From Pseudomonadota bacterium (GTDB taxonomy: Bacteria > Bdellovibrionota_C > UBA2361 > OMIW01), in the NCBI GenBank assembly GCA_900299205.1, contig OMIW01000170.1, positions 1-23,935 on the forward strand: 23,935 nt of DNA, given 5' to 3'. The notes beneath the pieces were generated by a model. It saw nothing but the letters and a program-made list of their open reading frames with translations, was not told where the DNA came from and searched no databases. Each line of letters starts with the position of its first letter. Positions within the stretch are counted from its first letter, which is position 1. Positions 1 to 6,209 of the stretch are shown piece by piece. The translations under genes and the position numbers were made by a program.

Positions 1-173
1 AACTCATCGACAGAATCGACATCAATCATCGTCTCTCCCTCGCTGAGAGATGTCGAAATCGGGGGTAGCCCCGGGGGAAGCTCTCGAGGCTGGGCGAACG
101 AACTGGTCGCACTGCCGCTCAGGCTAAAAAGCCAGAAGCAGACGATTCCCGAAAGTTGCCAAAGACGACTCAC
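1..173 (-). CDS. Secreted protein of unknown function, N-terminal part only (runs off the window)
   Basis: A reading frame opens at a GTG at 173 and stays open to the window edge (57 complete codons). The start is supported by a GGAG six bases upstream. The N-terminus looks like a Sec signal peptide: a short basic start (MSRLW), a hydrophobic stretch of about residues 8-24, and a likely signal peptidase I site after the Ala of SFA-Q at residue 27. A Pro-rich segment follows (PRELPPGLPP), then an acidic, Ser-rich stretch. It begins 70 bases after the nuoI stop on the same strand, so the two are probably co-transcribed. It does not resemble NuoJ, which often follows NuoI and begins with membrane helices. 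Export is inferred with fair confidence; the function cannot be told from this fragment. Confidence 0.6.
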   Translation of the reverse strand, partial: MSRLWQLSGIVCFWLFSLSGSATSSFAQPRELPPGLPPISTSLSEGETMIDVDSVDE

Positions 174-243
174 AGAACTCTCCGCGCAACGCTGCAAATA
201 GGGCAACCACTCTCGCAGTCTTGATTACTGATCGAGAGGTAAT

Positions 244-840
244 TCACTCTACGGATGAAAATGGATCCCGCTCAAACGTCTGCATCTTCTTCATGTGGTC
301 CGCGAAATATTGCCCTGGACCTTTCTGCTCAAGAATACGAGACCGAGCCATCAAAGTCTCTTTATCCTCGATATAATTGCGGGGATCGGCCGGATAAACC
401 TCGGGGTGCAGACCCGTATCCATTCTGATTGCATCAACCGGACACGCCTCGACGCAGTATCCGCAGTAGATACAAAGGAGTGTATCGATCTCGTAGCGAA
501 GCGGAAATTTTTCCACCTGTGGGTCATCATGCTCGGCTGCCTCAATGTAAATACACCGGGCCGGGCAAGCCGTCGCACACAAAAAGCACGATGTACACTT
601 AATTGCCCCATCTTCGTAGAGCGTCAGCCTATGTCGCCCTCTATACCGCGCCGGATACTGCCGTCGCTCCTCCGGATACTGAATACTTGCCGAAGCGGGG
701 ACCTCTTTGCGAAGTCCCATCAGATGGAGCACATGCAGCAGAAAATTGTGGATGAGCCGATAGGTTGTTATTGAAAGCCCTTTGAGGACTTCAATAACGT
801 AAATACGCTCTAAAAAACTCATCTCCTCTCGTCGCCTCAT
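244..840 (-). CDS. nuoI: NADH-quinone oxidoreductase subunit I (2x[4Fe-4S] ferredoxin-type)
   Basis: This is the 198-residue peripheral-arm subunit of respiratory complex I that carries clusters N6a and N6b and passes electrons toward quinone. Two ferredoxin motifs are plain: C82-x2-C85-x2-C88-x3-C92 followed by Pro, and C123-x2-C126-x2-C129-x3-C133 followed by Pro. The amphipathic N-terminus (SFLERIYVIEVLKGL) and length suit the family. Two starts are possible: ATG at 840 (adds MRRREE) or ATG at 822, which begins MSFLER and fits family N-termini better, though the GAGGAG before it touches the ATG. No other nuo gene is adjacent: a metF-like gene lies upstream and a secreted protein downstream. 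The rest of complex I must lie elsewhere, or this is a stand-alone NuoI-like ferredoxin. Confidence 0.92.
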   Translation of the reverse strand: MRRREEMSFLERIYVIEVLKGLSITTYRLIHNFLLHVLHLMGLRKEVPASASIQYPEERRQYPARYRGRHRLTLYEDGAIKCTSCFLCATACPARCIYIEAAEHDDPQVEKFPLRYEIDTLLCIYCGYCVEACPVDAIRMDTGLHPEVYPADPRNYIEDKETLMARSRILEQKGPGQYFADHMKKMQTFERDPFSSVE

Positions 841-852
841 CGTATCGCCTCA

Positions 853-963
853 CTATATTTTTCCTTGAACTTGTCTTCGTCGCTTAGCCGCGATGATTAC
901 GCCCCGAATGAGTCCCTCAACGTCAGATATCTTCCTTTGATCAATCGTAACCAACTCAAACAG
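853..963 (-). CDS. Possible small ORF between the metF-like gene and nuoI (about 33-36 aa)
   Basis: In the 132-base gap between the metF-like stop and nuoI, the same frame reopens directly after the metF TGA and runs 36 codons to a TAG at 853. A GGAG lies five bases before a CTG at 963; a TTG at 954 is the alternative start. The product would end with a basic segment, AAKRRRQVQGKI. From the VTID near its start to this segment it faintly recalls the N-terminal half of RNA polymerase omega subunits (VT.ED ... AAKRARQL), but the conserved NRF is absent and the protein would be far too short. It could be a small gene, a remnant of one, or chance. Confidence 0.22.
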   Translation of the reverse strand: MFELVTIDQRKISDVEGLIRGVIIAAKRRRQVQGKI

Positions 964-972
964 ACGCTCTCC

Positions 973-2010
973 TCACTGGCTAATCCCAAACTGCTTTACG
1001 AGCAGTGACACCAGCTCAAGCCCGAGGGTCGGTGCTGGTCCTGACACAACATGGAATCCCGCGACGAGCCCCCTAATCCCCTCACAAATTGTCATCGCTC
1101 GCTCTATTGATCGGGCTGAAAAGTCGCCCTCACCTATATCTTGACACTCCTTCACAAGTTCATCGGGCAATTTTATCCCGGGTACCGCATTCATCGCCAG
1201 CCCTGCCTTACCCGATCGGATCGGCATAACCCCAACAAGAATCGGCAACTCAACGATCTGGATAGCCTGCTCAAGAAAGGTTCGCGCCAACGGAAGATCA
1301 AACACTGGCTGAGTCAGCGCATAGCGCGCTCCTGCATTCTTCTTTTTTTCTAATCGACGCAATTCTGCGGAGATATTTCTCGCATTCGGATTAACCACAA
1401 CCCCGGGAGTAATGACCGGGGAGCCCTTTAGCGCATTCTGGGCGAGATCCTCTCCCCGGCAAAGAGACGAAATAATCCCAAGTAACCCAACTGAATTCAC
1501 CTCAAATACCCCTTTTGCCGCTGGCATGTCTCCAACTGAGAGAGCATCTCCGGTGAGAGCAACTACTGAGCGAATCCCCAACATCGAAGCTCCCAGAAGG
1601 TCAGCCTGTAGGGCAATCACATTCCGATCTCGACATGAAACGTTAACAAGGGGCTCCACCCCTAGTTCCCGTTTGAGGACACTGGCAAAAGGAAGAGCTG
1701 CCGCCTTCATCCGCGCGAGAGCAGAATCGGTCACGTTGATAAAAGAGACGCCACCCAGTTTACCCTTGAGTCTGGCCACGACGCCGTCGTGGTCAATTCC
1801 CCTGGGAGGATTGACTTCGAGACAAAAGTGAAGCGGATCACCCGTCCGAAAGGAGATAAGCTTGTTGAGGGGATCCGCTCCTTGAAGATCAAGGTCGGAG
1901 CGATCTTGATGGGTTACTCGTTCCGTCATGGTGGCAACTACACGGGCATCAAGAGAGAAGGCCCTCTCAGGCAGTCTTTGGATAAGCGACGAGGGAATCT
2001 CGGATAGCAC
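973..2010 (-). CDS. metF: Methylenetetrahydrofolate reductase-family protein
   Basis: The product (345 aa from the GTG at 2010) is a flavin-dependent TIM-barrel enzyme of the MTHFR family, which reduces 5,10-methylene-THF to 5-methyl-THF to supply methyl groups for methionine. Family signatures in order are LEVNPPRG (about residues 64-71, with the Glu expected to help protonate the substrate), NVTDSALARM, SCRDRN, LLGASMLGIRSVVALTGD, ALTQPVFD and a GVMPIRSGK segment. It resembles the reductase half of YitJ-type fusions more than E. coli MetF. Barrel homology begins near residue 50, so the first 50 residues are poorly supported. ATG at 1929 (codon 28) is an alternative start; neither start has a clear ribosome-binding site. 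Transcribed toward nuoI, 132 bases away. The exact substrate is inferred. Confidence 0.85.
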   Translation of the reverse strand: MLSEIPSSLIQRLPERAFSLDARVVATMTERVTHQDRSDLDLQGADPLNKLISFRTGDPLHFCLEVNPPRGIDHDGVVARLKGKLGGVSFINVTDSALARMKAAALPFASVLKRELGVEPLVNVSCRDRNVIALQADLLGASMLGIRSVVALTGDALSVGDMPAAKGVFEVNSVGLLGIISSLCRGEDLAQNALKGSPVITPGVVVNPNARNISAELRRLEKKKNAGARYALTQPVFDLPLARTFLEQAIQIVELPILVGVMPIRSGKAGLAMNAVPGIKLPDELVKECQDIGEGDFSARSIERAMTICEGIRGLVAGFHVVSGPAPTLGLELVSLLVKQFGISQ

Positions 2011-2650
2011 TCACAGGCCCGTTGGCGGATTCCCCAACCCCTCGAGCTCTCAAGACTAAGTTTAAAATGTCTCTGCCGCAAGAATCCCAAGCAAGATACT
2101 TTTTCGAAATTACGTTTATTATCAAGATTCTCCTCATCCCCCCTCCGCTCGTGCCTGGCACGAGAAAGAGCACATTTCAAAAAATCGCGGAGCCGGATTG
2201 ATACTTGGGGGGATTGGTGCGATTATCCATTAATTGATTTTGATACGGGGTCGACGGCATCACCTGTTGATTCGGCCACCGTCCATGCGTGTGTTACCAA
2301 CTCACATCTGGCGGTGAGCCAGGTGTTTTTTGGGCGGAGCCTCTTTAAGAGAGGGGCGGACCCCTTCGACTTTGTCGACGGGGAGGACACCGCCGCAGTG
2401 CTCAACATCACCGCCAATTCGCCTTTCAGAATCGTTGAGTTTAAGAAAAAATGCGGTGAATGGATAATCGTGGCTCGCGGTAGAGTAGTAGCCCTCTGTG
2501 TGATGAGGGATCGGTTTGGTTCGGGATTGGGTCATCGGACGCCAACCCAAGCGATAAGATCCCATACAAGCAGAGCTCCTCGGTGCCCTGCTTGGCCACG
2601 GCAATATCAATCTCCGCTCATTGTGAAAAAAAAGCTCCAAGGGGTACCGT
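2011..2650. other. 640-base divergent intergenic region; one long unassigned open frame, no recognised gene
   Basis: This gap separates the minus-strand metF-like gene from the plus-strand gene at 2651. One + frame stays open from about 2090 into the next gene and stops at 2724. Within it, a GTG at 2314 would give 136 aa. The middle (about 2314-2520) has coding-like third-position GC and a protein-like stretch (GADPFDFVDGEDTAAVLNI), but the C-terminal third is compositionally unlike a protein. It overlaps the following, well-supported gene by 74 bases and has no ribosome-binding site. A minus-strand frame at 2302-2640 is also open. I recognise neither and suspect an eroded gene or chance. A perfect palindrome at 2148-2164 is listed separately. 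Confidence 0.35.
2148..2164. repeat. Perfect 17-base palindrome (8-1-8)
   Basis: CTCGTGCC-T-GGCACGAG is a perfect inverted repeat with a single central base, in the divergent promoter region about 140 bases upstream of the metF-like start. A dyad this tight suits a dimeric repressor operator better than a transcription terminator, because there is no loop or T-tract. The cognate regulator is unknown. Confidence 0.4.
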
Positions 2651-3274
2651 ATGACAACTTCAATCGAAGTTTTTTATTCCTTTCAGAGTCCTTACTCCTA
2701 TCTCGCCCTCGAGGGCATCTATGACCTCGCGCGCGATTTTGGAGTGGAGGTGTTATGGCAACCCTTTTCGGCAAAAGCTGCGGGAAATACCCCCCCCCCT
2801 GTTCCACTTCTCGCGGAAAAACTCTCCTATGTATTCGAGGATACCAAAAGAATCGCCGAAGACCTTGGTCTCCCCCTATCCTACCCCGATAATTGGCCGG
2901 AAACTGAATTCGACCCGAGCCGAGTGACACGCGGAGCGCTGGTTGCTGCCGACATGGGGGTGCTCATGGAGTACAATTACAAGGTGTTTCACAAATGTTG
3001 GGGGCTGGGAGAAAATCCGAACGACGAACATTTTATGAGCGAGCTATGCGACGAGCTTGATATAGACCTCGGAGATTTCCTGAGCAAGGTATCGTCAAGC
3101 GATTGTCGGGAGCGGGTTCGAGGGGTTTATCGGCGAGGTCGTAAACTCGGTGTTTTCGATACCCCCACCCTTCTCATAGACGGAGAAAGATTCGTTGGTT
3201 ACGACAAGCTTCCCTATGTGCGAGCCCGCCTTGCCAGTCGTTCCCGAGGGGAAGCCGTTCACGCGGCTCGGTAG
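2651..3274 (+). CDS. DsbA-fold 2-hydroxychromene-2-carboxylate isomerase / GST-kappa-like protein
   Basis: The 207-aa product has a thioredoxin fold with a helical insert (FrnE/HCCA isomerase/GST-kappa group). The start is set by AAGGGG about six bases before the ATG. The N-terminal motif SFQSPYSYLA matches the family's SPYSY/SPYSW active-site loop: Ser13 sits where the kappa class and HCCA isomerases have the catalytic Ser, so this is not a CxxC oxidoreductase. Near the C-terminus, GVFDTPTLLIDGERFVGYDKL-like sequence contains the conserved G-V-x-x-x-P-T cis-proline loop and a final G-x-D-x-L. Known members isomerise naphthalene-pathway intermediates or use glutathione; the substrate here cannot be told. 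A run of ten C lies in codons 48-51 (see separate entry). Confidence 0.82.
   Translation: MTTSIEVFYSFQSPYSYLALEGIYDLARDFGVEVLWQPFSAKAAGNTPPPVPLLAEKLSYVFEDTKRIAEDLGLPLSYPDNWPETEFDPSRVTRGALVAADMGVLMEYNYKVFHKCWGLGENPNDEHFMSELCDELDIDLGDFLSKVSSSDCRERVRGVYRRGRKLGVFDTPTLLIDGERFVGYDKLPYVRARLASRSRGEAVHAAR
2790..2799 (+). repeat. C10 homopolymer inside a coding sequence
   Basis: Ten consecutive C residues encode Thr-Pro-Pro-Pro near codon 48 of the GST-kappa-like gene. A one-base slip would truncate the protein soon afterwards. Long poly-C tracts are classic sites of slipped-strand phase variation in some Gram-negatives, and also of sequencing error. Confidence 0.8.
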
Positions 3275-3337
3275 AAATATTGGGGACCTAAAACAAGCAC
3301 AAACATCGCCTCGGGATGTGTGGTTGTTAAAGGTCCA

Positions 3338-3381
3338 TGAGGGGCGGGACGTATTGTTTTGTCAGTTAGCCTCGCCCCTCA
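3338..3381 (+). terminator. Inverted repeat downstream of the GST-kappa-like gene
   Basis: TGAGGGGCG (3338-3346) and CGCCCCTCA (3373-3381) form a perfect 9-bp stem around a 26-base loop, in the 150-base gap before rsmE. There is no following T-tract, so intrinsic termination is doubtful. It could instead be a transcript-stabilising stem at the end of the upstream message. Confidence 0.3.
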
Positions 3382-3424
3382 CCAGTAAAGATTCGTTCAT
3401 CTCTCGCGCCATCATCATGAGCCT

Positions 3425-4204
3425 ATGAGCCACGAACGAAGAGTTTTCGTCGACGACTTCATTTCAAGTGGATGGGAGATTTCTCCAAAAGAGAAGGACC
3501 TCCGACACCTTGAGCGGGTTCTTCGTCTGAAGGTGGGTGATGCGGTCACCGTCGTTGATGGCAACCAGCGCGCCTACCGGGCAACCGTCTCCCAAAACGG
3601 CCCTATTAAGCTCCGCATTCATGGCCCCCTCAAGGGTGACTGCCATGAGGGTGGCCACCTAACCGCCCAATGCCCCATCACCAGAATTCTCTGTGGTCTT
3701 CCCAAAGGCCCCGCCAGTGACGCAATCGTCGAGGGAGCAACCGAGTGTGGCGTCGCCAATATCACCTTTTGGCAGGCAGGCCGGTCAATTCCCACCGATG
3801 GCGAGAACCGCCTCCGTCGGTGGGGTCAGATAGCTGAATCAGCCGCAAAACAATCGGGCCAACTTTTCGTTCCTAAGGTCACCTGGGAACCAACTCTGGC
3901 GAGCGCGCTCCGTGACCTCCCCACTCTCCATTCGTCCCGATTTCTCTGCTCCCTCAGCGATGATGCCAGCCCTCTTGCGGATCTTCCACGGAGCGAGCGC
4001 CCCGATTGGGTAGTCGCATTTGGCCCCGAGGGAGATATGACTCCGGAAGAGGAACTGACCTTCCGCTCTCAGGGCTTTATCCCCGTTACGCTCGGTAGTT
4101 CGCGACTTCGGTGCCAGACCGCAGTTATCTCCGCCATTGCTGGGGCATACGCCCTCTGGTTGGGTCGGCACCAGCAAGGTAAGGTAGAAGGAAGTACATC
4201 CTGA
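3425..4204 (+). CDS. rsmE: 16S rRNA (uracil1498-N3)-methyltransferase RsmE
   Basis: The 259-aa product is a SPOUT-class methyltransferase that methylates N3 of U1498 in 16S rRNA using SAM. An N-terminal PUA-like region carries HLERVLRLKVGDAVTVVDG (about residues 28-46). The body shows the family pattern of LPKG, then ECGVANI, RRWGQIAESAAKQSG and P-K-V. The C-terminal knot has GPEGDMTPEEE (about 200-210) and LGSSRLRCQTA (about 223-233). Canonical RsmE has GPEGG and LR.ETA, so the second Gly and the Glu are substituted (Asp203, Gln231); function is probably kept but these deserve note. No strong ribosome-binding site precedes the ATG. The RDD gene follows 49 bases later and may share its transcript. 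Confidence 0.9.
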   Translation: MSHERRVFVDDFISSGWEISPKEKDLRHLERVLRLKVGDAVTVVDGNQRAYRATVSQNGPIKLRIHGPLKGDCHEGGHLTAQCPITRILCGLPKGPASDAIVEGATECGVANITFWQAGRSIPTDGENRLRRWGQIAESAAKQSGQLFVPKVTWEPTLASALRDLPTLHSSRFLCSLSDDASPLADLPRSERPDWVVAFGPEGDMTPEEELTFRSQGFIPVTLGSSRLRCQTAVISAIAGAYALWLGRHQQGKVEGSTS

Positions 4205-4253
4205 ATTCCCCTCTCTGCCGTGGACTTAGAGAGCTCTCCCTTTTTCCTGTTTT

Positions 4254-5129
4254 ATGATGAAGGTGTCGAACATCCACCACTGCCCATCTTGTCACCGAGA
4301 GAATCGTGGAAGCGAGCCCTGCGATGAGTGCCAAGGTACAACCACGTCCACCTCCTCGATAGGCTATCTCTTTGATGCTCTCTTGGCCTCTCTCGCTGAG
4401 CACGACGCCACCGCTCCCCAAGAACTCGTTCTGAGCGACCTCATCGTGCGGGAACGGAGCGAGCAGGTCGACCTCCTATTCGATCTTCTTGAACAGTCTC
4501 TGGCCCATCCCGATAAAATTGACCAGCCTAGTTTCGGTGTTCAGTACCATCGACAGAACGACCCTGCCGAACCCCGATTGCTTCATACCTCTCCCGAGCT
4601 AGCTCATGCGAGCGAGATCGTCGCCAATTTGCCCTCTCAGAGCTCTGCATCGGCGACAGTGGCAGAACCAAGAATACCGAAAACTATCCCTGTGAGGCTC
4701 AAAACAGCTCACCTTCAAGCCCGTCTCACTGCCACAGCAACTGACCTGACTGTCACGATTTTCCTCTTAGCCACCGTGCTCGCACTCACTGGAGCATCCG
4801 TGCCCCTCGTTAAACCTGAGCTTATCGCCCTACCGGATGCTACTTTCAGCACTATCCTATTCCTTGCCCTTCTTGGACCTACATTCTGCCTTTGTCGGAC
4901 GGTTTCTCTCCTCCTCTGGGGCACTACTCCCGGCTTTCTCGTATCCGGTACACGCCTTGTAACCAATCAAAAAGCCCTTCCGCTCCGTCGTTACCTTTTC
5001 ATTTATGCACTCACCTCTCCGATCATCGCTTTGTGCGCTCTTGGGGGCCGAAGCTTACGGGAAAGGTGGAAGATACTCGGGCTCCGTATCGTCTCGGAGA
5101 ATGACGAAAGTAGCGAATCAGAAACTTGA
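4254..5129 (+). CDS. RDD-family membrane protein with N-terminal zinc ribbon
   Basis: The 291-aa product has three parts. Residues 10-26 form a rubredoxin-like zinc ribbon, CPSC-x9-CDEC (Cys10, 13, 23, 26). Residues about 30-150 are polar and probably disordered. The rest is an RDD-type membrane domain, opening with the family's R-L-x-A-x-x-x-D (RLTATATDL, near 157) in the first helix, then helices near 198-222 and 246-264. The characteristic GTTPGFLVSGTRLV loop lies between the last two. RDD proteins are poorly characterised; some are proposed to act in ion or small-molecule transport. The start is ATG at 4254 or 4257, with no clear ribosome-binding site. The family assignment is good; the function is unknown. 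Confidence 0.8.
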   Translation: MMKVSNIHHCPSCHRENRGSEPCDECQGTTTSTSSIGYLFDALLASLAEHDATAPQELVLSDLIVRERSEQVDLLFDLLEQSLAHPDKIDQPSFGVQYHRQNDPAEPRLLHTSPELAHASEIVANLPSQSSASATVAEPRIPKTIPVRLKTAHLQARLTATATDLTVTIFLLATVLALTGASVPLVKPELIALPDATFSTILFLALLGPTFCLCRTVSLLLWGTTPGFLVSGTRLVTNQKALPLRRYLFIYALTSPIIALCALGGRSLRERWKILGLRIVSENDESSESET

Positions 5130-5186
5130 CTCTTCACGCAGAGGGGCCAATTCCTTGTAGCAATTCCTCTCCACCAAACAGCGAAG

Positions 5187-5456
5187 TCAATCCTGAATCG
5201 GATCGGCCGGAAGTCGAAGCGTCTCAACGAAAACGAGGACCTTTACATTAGCGACATTCGTTCCGATTGATTCGGTAATGTGGCACGTTTGCATCTGTAT
5301 CTTGCGGAGCTAAACAATTTCAGCCCGGGCGAAGGTGCTAACAGAGGTCCATAGGTTCGGCGTCGACAAGACCAAAAAAAGGCAACGGGACAATCTTGCC
5401 GTCGGGGGAAATTCAATCAACTTGTTGCCCGCCACTTGAACTGAACTGCCCACCAT
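5187..5456 (-). pseudogene. Eroded coding remnant of unknown family
   Basis: A strong ribosome-binding site, GGGGAGGT (complement of 5461-5468), lies four bases before an ATG at 5456. The frame gives a sensible start (MVGSSVQVAGNKLIEF) up to a C5 run near 5406. One added C would continue it as PPDGKIVPLPFFGLVDAEP before a stop. The original frame stops at 5310, but downstream in that frame another protein-like stretch (from ATG 5294: HITESIGTNVANVKVLVFVE) ends at 5187. Reading these as one gene needs at least one frameshift and one stop repair. I do not recognise the family. The shared frame, good initiation signal and proteinaceous composition suggest a decayed gene, but a chance 48-codon ORF cannot be excluded. 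Confidence 0.3.
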
Positions 5457-5464
5457 GGTAACCT
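5436..5464 (+). promoter_or_regulatory. Candidate sigma70 promoter for tRNA-Phe
   Basis: TTGAAC (5436-5441), a 17-base spacer and TAACCT (5459-5464) sit just upstream of the tRNA. They are followed by a GC-rich discriminator (CCCCGAG), as is common for stable-RNA promoters under stringent control. The -35 matches consensus at 4/6 and the -10 at 3/6, so the support is positional as much as sequence-based. Transcription would start near 5471, 12 bases before the tRNA 5' end. Confidence 0.4.
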
Positions 5465-5482
5465 CCCCGAGCTAAAGGCCTC

Positions 5483-5555
5483 GCCTAGATAGCTCAGTTG
5501 GTAGAGCAGCGGATTGAAAATCCGCGTGTCGCTGGTTCGATTCCGGCTCTAGGCA
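5483..5555 (+). tRNA. tRNA-Phe (anticodon GAA)
   Basis: This is a complete 73-base cloverleaf. The acceptor stem GCCTAGA pairs with TCTAGGC, and the discriminator base is A5555. The D-arm has the usual AGCTCAGTTGGTAGAGC. The anticodon stem CGGAT/ATCCG encloses the loop TTGAAAA with anticodon GAA. The T-arm has GGTTCGATTCC. CCA is not encoded (TTT follows), so it must be added by nucleotidyltransferase. tRNA 3' ends are common integration sites; the sequence just downstream is gene-poor and holds an IS-like remnant. I did not see a second copy of the tRNA 3' end in the window. Confidence 0.97.
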
Positions 5556-5949
5556 TTTCCCCACCCCATCATTTGCCACCTTTCCCCAGATCCTTGGCAC
5601 GGCTGGCCCCCCTCGATGCTTTTATTTTCGATAACTTGGCCCGTCCGGTAGACTTTGTGTCTTGCCAAAAACCGTGGGTGCGATACCATCGAGACATGCG
5701 CCTTCTAACGGCCTATTTTCCAGTGGTTCCTTTATCCGTCATGGTGAAGAGGTTGGTCTCGCTTCCTGGAGATCTCAGTTACCTCCCACTCGTTGAGTTC
5801 GCTCTCGCCTCTGCTCTTTGACCAACGTCATAGGGCAGACGATCCACCACTTCTTTGGGGATTTGTGCGACAGAGCTGTTTTTCAACGGTTCTTCGTCAT
5901 TATCTCGTCGTTGTTTAAAAACCTGCGGGTGGTTCCGTCACCGAACGGT
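5556..5949. other. Gene-free stretch downstream of tRNA-Phe
   Basis: I see no supportable gene here. Open + frames exist (for example 5498-5821, which begins inside the tRNA), but they have no ribosome-binding site and read antisense to, or through, non-coding DNA. A short minus-strand segment near 5810-5890 reads NSSVAQIPKEVVDRLPYDV, which looks protein-like but is unidentified. It may belong to the same decayed tract as the IS3-like remnant beside it. Confidence 0.3.
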
Positions 5950-6138
5950 CTACCATGCGCCTGTGGACTTTGCCGCCACCTCATTGGGGGTCTTATAGCT
6001 CCCCATGCTGCGAGGATTATCATGACGTACTCCTTGGTTACATTTTTTCCGGTGATTCGTAGAGTTTATATCGGAATGTCGCCCTCACTGATTCTTCAGA
6101 GAGGCATTCCATATGATGCTCCCATGGCCTTTAGCCAT
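5950..6138 (-). mobile_element. Remnant of an IS3-family transposase (OrfB C-terminal end)
   Basis: One minus-strand frame from about 6138 to a TAG at 5950 recalls the end of IS3-type DDE transposases. First comes HGSIIWNASLKNQ, like the family's NGYIESFNGSLRNE around the catalytic Glu. Then, 23 residues later (family about 24), comes NPRSMGSYKTPNEVAAKSTG, like the terminal RPHSSLGYKTPNEFAA. An in-frame TGA at 6085-6087 lies between the two and the intervening residues match poorly. The Glu of the DDE triad is not preserved, and the upstream DD part and OrfA are absent. It would be a dead, truncated copy. The two motif matches at the right spacing are the case for it; a profile search has not been done. 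Confidence 0.42.
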
Positions 6139-6209
6139 ACATGTACCGCCTAATCGTGGCGATGACCGCGATCGCTTAGTTGCGCTGACCTCTCAGAAGG
6201 AGCCCGGAC

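Noticed and set aside
1938-2180. Minus-strand frames of 68-80 codons upstream of the metF-like gene
   Set aside because: They overlap the metF-like N-terminus in other frames, lack ribosome-binding sites and have an Arg/Ser-rich chance composition.
2302-2640. A 112-codon minus-strand frame in the divergent gap
   Set aside because: No recognisable motif or initiation signal, and it competes with an equally unsupported + frame over the same bases.
3195-3428. A 77-codon + frame overlapping the end of the GST-kappa-like gene and ending in an ATGA overlap with rsmE
   Set aside because: The overlap looks like translational coupling, but the frame starts inside the upstream gene, has no ribosome-binding site and reads through an inverted repeat; its composition is not protein-like.
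5498-6153. Two consecutive + frames of about 110 codons after tRNA-Phe
   Set aside because: The first begins inside the tRNA; neither has a ribosome-binding site, and the second is largely antisense to the IS3-like remnant.
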